From Rosettibacter firmus (lineage in GTDB: Bacteria > Bacteroidota > Ignavibacteria > Ignavibacteriales > Melioribacteraceae): a DNA stretch of 64,000 bases. The position numbers and the translations under genes were made by a program. This document shows positions 45,966-54,584 of this stretch, piece by piece. The stretch is from assembly GCF_036860695.1 (NCBI RefSeq), contig NZ_JAYKGJ010000001.1:682001-746000 (forward strand), in the 5' to 3' direction. Under the pieces are notes generated by a model, which saw only the letters and a program-made list of their open reading frames with translations, was not told the DNA's origin and did not search any database. Every line of letters begins with the position of its first letter. The stretch's first letter is position 1.

Positions 45966-48668
45966 TTAATCTGGTATTATACATTTATCTGAAAGCCTTT
46001 TTTTAATACTTTCATAATTAACTAATGCTTGCTTCATAACTTCAGAATTTTCTGCGTGACACATTAAACAAGCTCCTACTTCCAGAATCTTTTTTTGTTC
46101 TTCTAAAGTAAAAGGTCTCATGTTGTTACGAGTAGTATTATTCCCTTTTGGTTCTTGCAAAAATCCTATCCATGCATCCATTGGTAATCCATCATATTTC
46201 GACAATGGATATTCAGGAGTAAAAATCCAGTTCCCTTTTTTTATTATCTTATATTCTAATTTTCCCCTACCATATCCTAAGGCTGATGGATTTAGATGAC
46301 ATGATTTACAACTTCTTGATTCTCTTCTTATAGTATGCGAAAATGCAGGTGCATAGAGTCTCTTAAATATTATTTTATCTTTTATATTCGATTTATCTTT
46401 ATCAATCGTTAAAATCATTCCAGGAACAAAGTTATCAATTACTTTTTTATCCTTATCAACTTTTACTCCCAGAGCTGGATAATCTGCAATAAAATTTTGT
46501 GCGTGTTCAATCCATTCACCTTTCATTTCTTCATTAGATAATAAATCAAATCGAAAACTATTTTTATTAAATTCTGTGTGACATCCAGTACATTGCGGAG
46601 ACCATGAAGTATGACATGTATTACAACTTAAATTTTTATGAGCATTATCTTTAAAACAAACCGATAAAGGTTTTTTAATTTTTTCTATTTCCAGAGTTCT
46701 CTTTTTAATTAAATAAGCTTCATTATTTTCAAGAAAAGTATTTATTAATGGCTCACCCGATTTATGAACAATTAAATAATCTCTCTCATCCAGAGCAAGT
46801 TTTCTAATTTCAGCAATCTTTTTCGATTCATAATCAAATTGTCTTAATGATTTTGTTACTGGTTTATCTTTAATGTGACAATCAATACACTGTATTTTCA
46901 CCTGTTGTTCTTTATGAGAATAAACATTTCCATCTCCCATAATTTCAGAAGAGATATGACAATCAATACACAACATGCCTTTTTTATAATGAATATCTGG
47001 AATTGTCTTTACGAAAATTCGTCCATCATCTAATTGTCTATAATTTTGATTTGTTGAATCAAAACTATTCAACTCAGTTTCATGCCAGCCTTCATAGTTT
47101 GTTGATATTCTGCCAGAGCGTGAATGACATCCGAAACAATAATTATTTGAATCAGGTAATTTTATATCAGGATGAAGCTTTGATAATTTATAGTCTTTAT
47201 TAAATTTTGCAACTTTATAATTTTGTAATGAACTCTCTGCCTCTTTTGAATAATAAAGATGACAGGCATTACATCCTCCACCTCTTGAAAGTTGATTTAT
47301 ACTACCTAACTCATTTTTTTCATTTGATAGATGACATGATGCACATAAATTTCTAAGATGAGTATCAGCTGGTGAATATTTCAATTCCTGTATTTTAAAT
47401 ATTTCATCCAGAGAATTAATTTCATCAAATACAAACTTATCCACACTCACAACACCACTCATCGTGTTCATTAATGATTTATTAACTCTTTCAACAATTT
47501 GAGAATGACATTGACTTCTACCACATGTAATTTTAGCATCAGACAAATTCCCTGGTATTAAAATCATATTTGAATGAGCTTGATTTTTATTAAGCGTAAA
47601 TGGATTTCCAAGATGACAGGAAACACAACCTATTGCTTCTGGATCATGTGAAGGTGATAATCCTTTTACATTTTCATGACAACTCAAGCATCCTTCGTAT
47701 CTGCCTGAAATTAATTTTATATTATGATTTGATTGAGTAAACAAATTCTTAACATCAAATACAGTACTAAATGCGTTTTTATATGGATTGAATTGCCATG
47801 GATAACAGAATTCCCAATTTTCATTTCTAAGATAAAAGCCTATAACAGTCATTATTGTATAAAGTACAAATAACACAAACAAAAACTTTTTTACTCTCTT
47901 TGCTCTGGATTTTTTGAAATGCCATAATAAATACAAAAGTATTAGTATAACTAAAAGTATAAGTAAAAAAATTGATGGATAAATCAACCAATGTAATATC
48001 TCCTGAACACCAACTAAATACCATGGTCCTTTAACAATAGAGAAATACTTATCATGTAAATTTGGGGATAAAAGAGAAGACACAAAAAGTATTAAAGGCA
48101 AAGTGATATAAAAAGCCTTATTTGAAGGAGTTATAATTTTAGCATGCTCGATAATGAAAAAGAGTAATAATATTGTAGCAGTAGCAATGTGATGTAAATA
48201 AATCGTCTGAAAATTTTCTGATGTGCCCAGAAGAAAAAATGAAATTGATTCACCAATTAAAGGAATAGTATTAATCAACTCTGAAAATATATTTTGAGCA
48301 AAGATACTTTCTTCATCTCCTTTCAATATGAATCCGCTCAGCATCAAGAAGATCACGATTAAGATTGAGAGAATTAACCTGATCCACATTCCAGATGTTA
48401 CATTTTTTTCAGTAGATAATCTTAAATGATCCCAAAAATGAAATAATGTAAAAACCAGAAAGAATTGTGCACTCCAGTAGTGAATGCTACGAATTAATTT
48501 TGCATTCTCATTAACTAATAAAAATTTTGATATTGATTCAAAAGGTTTTGAAACATCATAAGGTAAGGCAACAAAAATTCCAGATACAACACAAATTAAA
48601 AAGGAAGCATAAGCAATTTGACCAAATGAAACATTAAAAATTTTTATGTAATTGTTATCCTTATTCAT
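45966..48668 (-). CDS. Cytochrome b fused to a twelve-haem cytochrome c domain
   Basis: The 900-residue protein starts as a cytochrome b: His63/His77 and His160/His175 have the 14- and 15-residue spacing of b6-type haem ligands. Membrane segments lie near 13-36, 62-83, 97-116, 155-178, 186-203, 225-250 and 262-281. Seven segments with the N-terminus inside put the rest outside. The quinol-site PEWY motif is GPWY (214-217). Eleven CxxCH sites start at 327, 348, 442, 466, 511, 567, 594, 682, 693, 787 and 867, plus one CX4CH at 382-388. With the overlapping Rieske gene it should oxidise menaquinol and pass electrons to periplasmic haems. I know no named family with this exact layout. Confidence 0.9.
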   Translation of the reverse strand: MNKDNNYIKIFNVSFGQIAYASFLICVVSGIFVALPYDVSKPFESISKFLLVNENAKLIRSIHYWSAQFFLVFTLFHFWDHLRLSTEKNVTSGMWIRLILSILIVIFLMLSGFILKGDEESIFAQNIFSELINTIPLIGESISFFLLGTSENFQTIYLHHIATATILLLFFIIEHAKIITPSNKAFYITLPLILFVSSLLSPNLHDKYFSIVKGPWYLVGVQEILHWLIYPSIFLLILLVILILLYLLWHFKKSRAKRVKKFLFVLFVLYTIMTVIGFYLRNENWEFCYPWQFNPYKNAFSTVFDVKNLFTQSNHNIKLISGRYEGCLSCHENVKGLSPSHDPEAIGCVSCHLGNPFTLNKNQAHSNMILIPGNLSDAKITCGRSQCHSQIVERVNKSLMNTMSGVVSVDKFVFDEINSLDEIFKIQELKYSPADTHLRNLCASCHLSNEKNELGSINQLSRGGGCNACHLYYSKEAESSLQNYKVAKFNKDYKLSKLHPDIKLPDSNNYCFGCHSRSGRISTNYEGWHETELNSFDSTNQNYRQLDDGRIFVKTIPDIHYKKGMLCIDCHISSEIMGDGNVYSHKEQQVKIQCIDCHIKDKPVTKSLRQFDYESKKIAEIRKLALDERDYLIVHKSGEPLINTFLENNEAYLIKKRTLEIEKIKKPLSVCFKDNAHKNLSCNTCHTSWSPQCTGCHTEFNKNSFRFDLLSNEEMKGEWIEHAQNFIADYPALGVKVDKDKKVIDNFVPGMILTIDKDKSNIKDKIIFKRLYAPAFSHTIRRESRSCKSCHLNPSALGYGRGKLEYKIIKKGNWIFTPEYPLSKYDGLPMDAWIGFLQEPKGNNTTRNNMRPFTLEEQKKILEVGACLMCHAENSEVMKQALVNYESIKKRLSDKCIIPD

Positions 48669-49050
48669 AAACTACTAATTGTTGCTTTGATTTATCAAAA
48701 TTAATTTTCAGTTCCACTAAATCTTTTCTCGCAGGTCCTTCAATTACTTTACCATCTTCATTAAATTTTGAACCATGACATTTACAAACAAATTTACCTG
48801 ATTCAATGTTAGTAATTTTACATCCAAGATGAGTACATTTTGAAGAAAATACTTTTATAGTTTCATTTCTTTTAATAATTATGATATCATCATAAAAATT
48901 AACCCCATCATTTATAATTGAAGGTAAGATTCTACTTTTTTTACCAATCATATTTCTTTGTTTTTCAATAGAAAGGTATGTTATCAAGAAGATTGGGAGT
49001 AAAAGAATTTTATAAAAATATTTTAGGAATTTTTTTCTGGTTAATTTCAC
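48661..49050 (-). CDS. Rieske iron-sulfur protein
   Basis: The 129-residue protein has an N-terminal membrane anchor (about residues 13-27, after basic [11 protein letters not shown], weakly Tat-like) and a Rieske domain. Cluster ligands are Cys72 and His74 in CTHLGC and Cys89 and His92 in CKCHGSKF, with Cys77 and Cys91 placed for the usual disulfide. It overlaps the cytochrome b fusion gene by 8 bases, so the two are almost certainly partners in one quinol-oxidising complex. It is small for a bc-type Rieske protein. Confidence 0.92.
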   Translation of the reverse strand: MKLTRKKFLKYFYKILLLPIFLITYLSIEKQRNMIGKKSRILPSIINDGVNFYDDIIIIKRNETIKVFSSKCTHLGCKITNIESGKFVCKCHGSKFNEDGKVIEGPARKDLVELKINFDKSKQQLVVYE

Positions 49051-49052
49051 AA

Positions 49053-49673
49053 TCAGAACAATTTTTCTTTTACATATTCGTAATCTTCGGGAGTATTCAT
49101 ATTGAAAAACAAATCGTGAAAATAAAATTTTTCTTTTTCTACATCTACAATTTCAGCTCCAGCTCTTTCAATAAAATTTCTCATGCTAAAATAGAATGGC
49201 TTTTTCTCTTCATATATCTTTTTAGCAACATAATTAGCACTCAAAATCTTTTCTGCAAGTGGTAATATTTCTTTAGAATAAATTCCAATTGAATGATGAA
49301 CAACTCCTTCAGCCTTTGGAACAATTATAAACTCATCGGTTTTTACATTAAGCAGGTGATTAATTAAACTGGTTGTAATAAAAGGTGTATCGCAAGACAT
49401 TATAAAAACTCTATCGGATTCAACCTGTGAAAGCGATGAATGAACACCAGACAAAGGTCCTAAGTTAGGATAGATATCTTTAATCTTATCTAAAGATAAA
49501 AACTCAAAATCTTCGGGATTATTTGTACTTATAACAATTTTATCAAATATAGATTTTATTCTTTCATAAATTATTTCAATCAATGTTTTGTCATCAAATT
49601 TGAGCAAAGCTTTCTTCGAGCCCATTCGCTCACTTTGTCCACCAGATAAAATTACACCTACAATTGAATACAT
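49053..49673 (-). CDS. mobA: Molybdenum cofactor guanylyltransferase MobA
   Basis: Attaches GMP to molybdopterin to give the bis-MGD form used by the DMSO-reductase family. The 206-residue protein has the nucleotide site [19 protein letters not shown] near the N-terminus, [10 protein letters not shown] and IMSCDTPFI, and NMNTPEDYE near the end. It leads the minus-strand run that continues through the Rieske and cytochrome b genes (2-base gap) toward the molybdoenzyme itself, so cofactor supply and enzyme are probably expressed together. Confidence 0.92.
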   Translation of the reverse strand: MYSIVGVILSGGQSERMGSKKALLKFDDKTLIEIIYERIKSIFDKIVISTNNPEDFEFLSLDKIKDIYPNLGPLSGVHSSLSQVESDRVFIMSCDTPFITTSLINHLLNVKTDEFIIVPKAEGVVHHSIGIYSKEILPLAEKILSANYVAKKIYEEKKPFYFSMRNFIERAGAEIVDVEKEKFYFHDLFFNMNTPEDYEYVKEKLF

Positions 49674-49724
49674 ATATTTTCATTAATTTTTCAAATACAA
49701 CTTTAATTTAATTTTTTGAAATAG

Positions 49725-49751
49725 AAAAGGGTGCATTAGATGCACCCTTTT
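49725..49751. terminator. Rho-independent terminator after the small membrane protein gene
   Basis: AAAAGGGTGCA (49725-49735) and TGCACCCTTTT (49741-49751) form an 11-bp stem with a 5-base loop. It lies three bases after the stop of the 49755-50195 gene and separates it from mobA. The bases between it and mobA must hold the mobA promoter; TGTATTTG is a near match to the -7 element there. Confidence 0.85.
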
Positions 49752-49754
49752 AAT

Positions 49755-50195
49755 TCATGCAGTTGTTGCTTCGGCAGGTTTCTCTTTGCTCTTATAAATT
49801 AATGCTGTTATAATTCCAAGAATAACATATTGAATAAATCCATAAATAAACCACTGGAATGTTAAATAGTAAGGGAGTGGATAAACCATATATTGATAAT
49901 ATGCAGCTGGAAGACTCATAAACAGACCTATATAAATACCATATCTTAAGCCTTCAAGCCAACCTTTATTTTCGTAACCCTTAACAAATATGAATACAAA
50001 AAAGAACGACCAGATTAAATCTACTACTAATCCAATCCATATTTTTGCCTGAATTTCTGATTCTGGACGAAATACTTTTGAAATCTCTTCCTTTGCATAT
50101 GTTGAGGCTAATATTACATTGTGAATTAATAAATTAGTGAGTTCAAGTACAATAAATACAACAACAAAAGCAATAATTAACTTTTTAACATTCAT
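49755..50195 (-). CDS. Small four-segment membrane protein, unknown
   Basis: The 146-residue protein has membrane segments near residues 5-27, 53-72, 84-105 and 114-136, with a polar loop (about 30-52) after the first. I recognise no family with certainty. AGGAGGG lies six bases before the ATG. It is the second gene after the RsbRD-like reading frame on the same strand, with about 60 bases between them, and ends at a strong terminator. Function unknown. Confidence 0.75.
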   Translation of the reverse strand: MNVKKLIIAFVVVFIVLELTNLLIHNVILASTYAKEEISKVFRPESEIQAKIWIGLVVDLIWSFFFVFIFVKGYENKGWLEGLRYGIYIGLFMSLPAAYYQYMVYPLPYYLTFQWFIYGFIQYVILGIITALIYKSKEKPAEATTA

Positions 50196-50254
50196 ACATC
50201 CCTCCTATTTTATTTGTTTGTGATATTGCAGAAAGGATAGGATAATTTAAAGAA

Positions 50255-50748
50255 CTATTTGACCAGGAATTTTTTAATTTCTTCTTTAGAATATTTTGAT
50301 GATTCATCTATTTTGTTAATTAATTCATTAACATATCCTTTGATTATATAAAAGCTCCCAAGATCAAAGAAATTATTTAATAATGTTATATGTTCAATGG
50401 TTTTAAAAAAATCCATTTCTTCAAATAAGTCTTCTTTCCAGGCAACAAAGCTCCAGAATACTTTTTTTGTAGTAAGAGTGCATAATTTACTTCTGTAAGA
50501 GGAAATCCTTCTCTAAATCTTTCTGCACCTATTTGTTCAAAATATTTTTCAGCTTCTATGTTCGATGAACCAGCTTTCAACCAATCTATAAGATGTAAAA
50601 AAACTTTTTCTGCTCTCTTAATAACCTCATTTTTATCGAACTGTTTATATGTTTGCATATATTCAGATTGTTTAACTTGTTCATAGAAGGCATTGGACAG
50701 GGAGGAAATATTTTGCTCGAGGAAATGGATTATTTTTGAAAAATCCAT
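50255..50748 (-). CDS. RsbRD-like N-terminal-domain protein with a -1 frame change
   Basis: The ATG at 50748 follows a strong AAGGAGGG. The first 96 residues match RsbRD N-terminal domains: a helical start, EKYFEQIGAERFREGFPLTEV and YALLLQKK. The zero frame then stops after 120 residues at 50386. The matching continuation is in the -1 frame, KVFWSFVAWKEDLFEEMDFF then a helical tail to TAG at 50255-50257, giving 164 residues in all. The switch is at AAAAAAG (50461-50467), in phase as A AAA AAG, the strongest known bacterial slippery heptamer. Programmed frameshifting, a sequence error in the A run, or a new mutation would all look like this. Such domains take part in stressosome-type signalling. 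Confidence 0.72.
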
Positions 50749-50870
50749 TTTCCCTCCTTAATGTGCAGTAAAAGTTAAAGGAAATATTCTATTATTTCAA
50801 TAAAAAAGTTTTATGCTTCACAGAAATTATTTATAAAAAATATATTTGAATCCAGTTTTAGTCGATGCTC

Positions 50871-51467
50871 TTAATTAAATTGATAGGTTTTTTCAATTCG
50901 ATATTCAATTTGTTTGTTGTTTTTTGTAAGTGGTTGCCATCGAGATTTTAACACTGCATCAATTACTTCAGAAATTTTATCTTTCGATTTTATTGTATTG
51001 CTTATTACTTTATATTCTTTAACCATCCCTTTTTCATCTATCAAGAGTTCTAATTTTATTGTGCCTTTTGTTTTTGAATCAATAGATGGTAATATTTCTA
51101 ATATTTGCTGAGGCATTATAATATCATTTTCAATATTTTCTGAATTATTAATAATCTGTTCATTATTGTATGTTAATTGATTTCCAGTTGTAATTTTATC
51201 TTCACTTACAATATCTGGTAAAAATTCAGGATCATCTACATTTAAATTTATCCCTGGCTCAATGGGTTTAGATTCAGATTTAGTTGAGATATTTGTTGGT
51301 GGTATTTCTATTAATTTTATTACTGGTTCTGAATATATCGGTATGCTTTTCTTTTTGATTAATTCTTTTGGTAAAATTAAAAAAGTAAGTATGACTACAA
51401 TTAAACTAAGTGTGAGACTGATTTTTAAATTTCTCAAATAAAAATATTTGTCGTAATTAAATTTCAT
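50871..51467 (-). CDS. TonB-family energy transducer
   Basis: The 198-residue protein has one membrane segment near residues 13-31 and a polar, rather Asn- and Ile-rich spacer where other TonB proteins have Pro-rich sequence. The TonB C-terminal domain runs from about residue 120: TKGTIKLELLIDEKGMVKEYKV, then VIDAVLKSRWQPLTKN and a YRIEKTYQF strand. It would link inner-membrane proton-motive energy to an outer-membrane transporter. It follows the exonuclease gene by 14 bases; its receptor and ExbBD are not in the window. Confidence 0.82.
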   Translation of the reverse strand: MKFNYDKYFYLRNLKISLTLSLIVVILTFLILPKELIKKKSIPIYSEPVIKLIEIPPTNISTKSESKPIEPGINLNVDDPEFLPDIVSEDKITTGNQLTYNNEQIINNSENIENDIIMPQQILEILPSIDSKTKGTIKLELLIDEKGMVKEYKVISNTIKSKDKISEVIDAVLKSRWQPLTKNNKQIEYRIEKTYQFN

Positions 51468-51481
51468 TTACTTAATAAAGT

Positions 51482-52171
51482 TTATGTAAAATTTAAAAAC
51501 TCATTCCATATTTTATAAAGTCCATAAGTAGCTCGAACATCATCACCACAATAAATAGCAATATCTTTTATTCTTCCTGCTTTATATAATTCTTTTACTT
51601 CCATTCCTGTAACACCTTTAGATTTAGGAGATTCAATTCCAAATGCGTGGCAGTAGAAATCAAGATTAAATTTTCTTGTTGAGCCAAAAAATGTTAGTTG
51701 CTCAAGTAAGTCTATGTGTTTAGAAGAATCATATTTATTTTTTAGTAAGTTTATAGAAGGTTTTATCTTTAGTATTGCAGATCTTATCATAACAAAAGGT
51801 ATATCAAAATTTTTTCCATTAAATGTAATAACCTTATCAACTTTTTTAACACATTCCCAAAAGTAATTTATCATTTCTTTTTCATTCATTGATTTATAAA
51901 TAGTCTTTTTTTCTTCTGATCGCCATTCTTCTTTCTCTTCGCTTTCATATAATACAAGAGTATTTTCTGTTTCAGTATTCAACATTCCAATAACGATAAT
52001 TTTTGCAGTATATGGATATAAACTTAAATATCTTATAGCATCTTCTATTTTTTCTTCTCTTTTAGAATCGTCCTTTTCACGCTCAGCATATCGCAGTATA
52101 TATTCTTGTTGCGATTCTGTAAGTGTATCAAAATCAAATGACGCAGTTTCAATATCAAATACAAGATTCAT
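51482..52171 (-). CDS. 3'-5' exonuclease-like protein (PolB exonuclease family)
   Basis: RNase H-fold nuclease of the DEDD type, 229 aa. Exo I is VFDIETASF near the N-terminus, Exo II is ITFNGKNFDIPFVM near residue 118, and Exo III is IAIYCGDDVRATYGLY near the C-terminus. The layout matches stand-alone predicted exonucleases related to family B polymerase proofreading domains. The in vivo substrate is unknown. It starts a two-gene unit with tonB and diverges from the plus-strand membrane protein across about 130 AT-rich bases. Confidence 0.86.
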   Translation of the reverse strand: MNLVFDIETASFDFDTLTESQQEYILRYAEREKDDSKREEKIEDAIRYLSLYPYTAKIIVIGMLNTETENTLVLYESEEKEEWRSEEKKTIYKSMNEKEMINYFWECVKKVDKVITFNGKNFDIPFVMIRSAILKIKPSINLLKNKYDSSKHIDLLEQLTFFGSTRKFNLDFYCHAFGIESPKSKGVTGMEVKELYKAGRIKDIAIYCGDDVRATYGLYKIWNEFLNFT

Positions 52172-52300
52172 AAAGACCTCATATAATCCAGTAAAAACTA
52201 ATAATTTTTTACAATTATAAAAACAATAATATTATACCTCATAAAGCATATTAATTTTAAAAATAATTATCTTTCTTATATTAAATTTTCTGGATTTATT

Positions 52301-53431
52301 TTGAGTCAATCGAACAGAGCACTATTTATTGATTTATTAAAAGGTATTGCACTGCTCGTTATGATCGAGGTGCATGTTGTCAATTCATTTTTAGTTCCAG
52401 AGATTAAATCATATCGCTGGTTTGAATTATTGAATTATATTAATGGTCTTGTTGCTCCTGCATTTACTTTCACTTCAGGAATGGTCTTTGTTCTTTCACT
52501 TCAAAAGGGGTTAGATGAACTAAGAAAATTTGGTAAAAAATTCTGGAAGAAGCTTGGTCGACTTATATTAATATTTATTGCTGGTTATTTACTGCATGCA
52601 TCCTATTTATCATTAAAAAAAATTTCTAATCCTTCTTATCCACACATGATCAAAGAATTATTACGTGTTGATATTCTCCAATGTATTGCTGTAGGTCTAA
52701 TTATATTATTATTACTGAGGATAATAATAAAATCAGATAAGGTTTATTATGTAACACTGATATTAATCGATTTATTCATTCTTGCTTATTCACCAATTGC
52801 CTGGAAGATAGATTTTACAAAAATTTTCCCGTTAGGTATAGCAAATTATTTTAATCGTCAACATGGTTCACTTTTTCCAATTTTCCCATGGTTTGCATTT
52901 ATTTTCACTGGAGCATTAACAGGTAAATATTATGTTGAAGCAAAAAATAAAATTGGAGAATTAAAGTTTGTTAATAATTTATCTGCGGCTGGCTTAATAT
53001 TTTTTATTACTGGTATAATGTTTTTAAATTATTTATTCCCACAATCATTAGTTAATGTTAAACCAAATTTCTTTTTCTTTTTGCAGAGACTCGGAATTAT
53101 TTTCATTTTACTTCGTTTATGCTGGCATTATTTAGAACAAGTTAAGGATAATCAAACATTCATACTTGAGGTAAGTAGAGAATCACTTCTTGTTTACTGG
53201 CTTCATTTAAAATTACTTTATATAAAAATCTTGGATGGAAAAAGTTTAATCGACTTATTCGAATCAAAACTTAACATTATTCAATGCTTAATAATAACAT
53301 TATTACTGGCAATTTTGATGGTCTTAATAGCTAAAGGCTGGGGTTATTTGAAAGTGAGATATCCAGCAGTAATTTCAAAATTAGTTTTTATTACAGTTAC
53401 ATTTGCAGTAATTATATTTTTTACTTTTTAG
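52301..53431 (+). CDS. Membrane acyltransferase-like protein (DUF1624/HGSNAT type)
   Basis: The 376-residue protein starts at TTG and has about ten membrane segments. RALFIDLLKGIALLVMIEVHV at the N-terminus, with its Asp and His, and FTSGMVFVLSL resemble the heparan-alpha-glucosaminide N-acetyltransferase-like family, which moves acetyl groups across the membrane. The C-terminal segment with SLLVYWLHLKLLYI is also typical. Substrate unknown. It stands alone between two minus-strand operons; its stop faces the threonine aldolase stop across 115 bases holding a 14-bp AT-rich palindrome. Confidence 0.78.
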   Translation: MSQSNRALFIDLLKGIALLVMIEVHVVNSFLVPEIKSYRWFELLNYINGLVAPAFTFTSGMVFVLSLQKGLDELRKFGKKFWKKLGRLILIFIAGYLLHASYLSLKKISNPSYPHMIKELLRVDILQCIAVGLIILLLLRIIIKSDKVYYVTLILIDLFILAYSPIAWKIDFTKIFPLGIANYFNRQHGSLFPIFPWFAFIFTGALTGKYYVEAKNKIGELKFVNNLSAAGLIFFITGIMFLNYLFPQSLVNVKPNFFFFLQRLGIIFILLRLCWHYLEQVKDNQTFILEVSRESLLVYWLHLKLLYIKILDGKSLIDLFESKLNIIQCLIITLLLAILMVLIAKGWGYLKVRYPAVISKLVFITVTFAVIIFFTF

Positions 53432-53546
53432 AAAAATGTAATATTACATAAAACAATTTCATATTATTAATGTTACTTATAAAGAACAATAAAAGAAAGT
53501 ATACTGTTACAATAAAATGAACGATTAAAAAATAATTTCAAATAAA

Positions 53547-54584
53547 TTATTCATTAAGAATTCTTTCTATTATTTTCGATGCCTGTTCAATATCTTCCAT
53601 TGTTACATCCATATGAGTAACTGCTCTTAACATACCAACTTTTCCTGTGCCCAATAATAAACTATGTTCCTTTGCTTTCAATAGAAAATTATCAACACTC
53701 ATATTTTTCAAAGAAAATATTACGATATTAGTTTCTACGAGTTCTAAATCGATATTAACATTTTTAATCTGTGATAAATTATATGCAAGTTGTTTTGCTT
53801 TTTGATGATCTTCTTTCAGTCTTTGAATATTATTTTTTAGAGCATATAAACCTGCTGCAGCAATTATACCAACTTGACGCATTCCCCCACCCCATGCCTT
53901 TCGAACACGAAAAGCTTCTTTAATAAATTCTTTAGAGCCAGCTATAATTGAACCGATAGGTGCACCTAAACCTTTTGATAAGCAACAAGAAACAGTATCG
54001 AAATAAGAAGAATATTCAGCAGGACTTATTCCTGTTTCGACCGAAGCATTCCAAATTCTTGCACCATCCAGATGCATGTATAAATTATATTTTTTGGCAA
54101 GCTCTGAAATGGATTTTATATTTTCAATTGGATTAATCGTTCCACCTGCTCTGTTGTGAGTATTTTCAATCTCAATTACTTTTGTTCTTGCCATATAATA
54201 TGCACTTGTCGGTCTAATAAGAGGTTCAACTTGTTCAGCTGTAAATATTCCTTTTTTATTTCCTTCGATTAAGCTTAATTGAATTCCACTTAATGCAGCT
54301 GGAGAACCAGATTCGTACTGAAATATGTGAGCATCTTTTTCGCAAATTACTTCGTCGCCTGGTTGTGTTAAAACATTCAAACAAATTTGATTTCCCATTA
54401 CACCACTTGGAACAAAAAGAGCAGCTTCTTTTCCCAATAACTCTGCTGCATATCTTTCCAGTTCATTTGCAGTTGGATCTTCTTTATAAACATCATCTCC
54501 CACTTCTGCATCATACATTGCTTTTCTCATTGCTTCAGAAGGTTTTGTAACTGTATCGCTTCGTAAATCAATAAATTTTTTCAT
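53547..54584 (-). CDS. ltaE: Low-specificity L-threonine aldolase
   Basis: PLP enzyme that splits threonine or allo-threonine to glycine and acetaldehyde. The 345-residue protein has FIDLRSDTVTKPSEAMRKAM at the N-terminus, ALFVPSGVMGNQI near residue 55, HLDGARIWNAS and the PLP lysine in SCCLSKGLGAPIGS near residue 200. Length is standard. It overlaps lnt by 4 bases (ATGA) and is the last gene of the cluster from the EamA transporter. The functional link with lnt is not obvious. Confidence 0.92.
   Translation of the reverse strand: MKKFIDLRSDTVTKPSEAMRKAMYDAEVGDDVYKEDPTANELERYAAELLGKEAALFVPSGVMGNQICLNVLTQPGDEVICEKDAHIFQYESGSPAALSGIQLSLIEGNKKGIFTAEQVEPLIRPTSAYYMARTKVIEIENTHNRAGGTINPIENIKSISELAKKYNLYMHLDGARIWNASVETGISPAEYSSYFDTVSCCLSKGLGAPIGSIIAGSKEFIKEAFRVRKAWGGGMRQVGIIAAAGLYALKNNIQRLKEDHQKAKQLAYNLSQIKNVNIDLELVETNIVIFSLKNMSVDNFLLKAKEHSLLLGTGKVGMLRAVTHMDVTMEDIEQASKIIERILNE

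Noticed and set aside
53436-53449. 14-bp perfect palindrome ATGTAATATTACAT between two convergent genes
   Set aside because: Short, almost all A/T and without a loop or T run; could be chance in AT-rich DNA. Not called as a terminator or operator.
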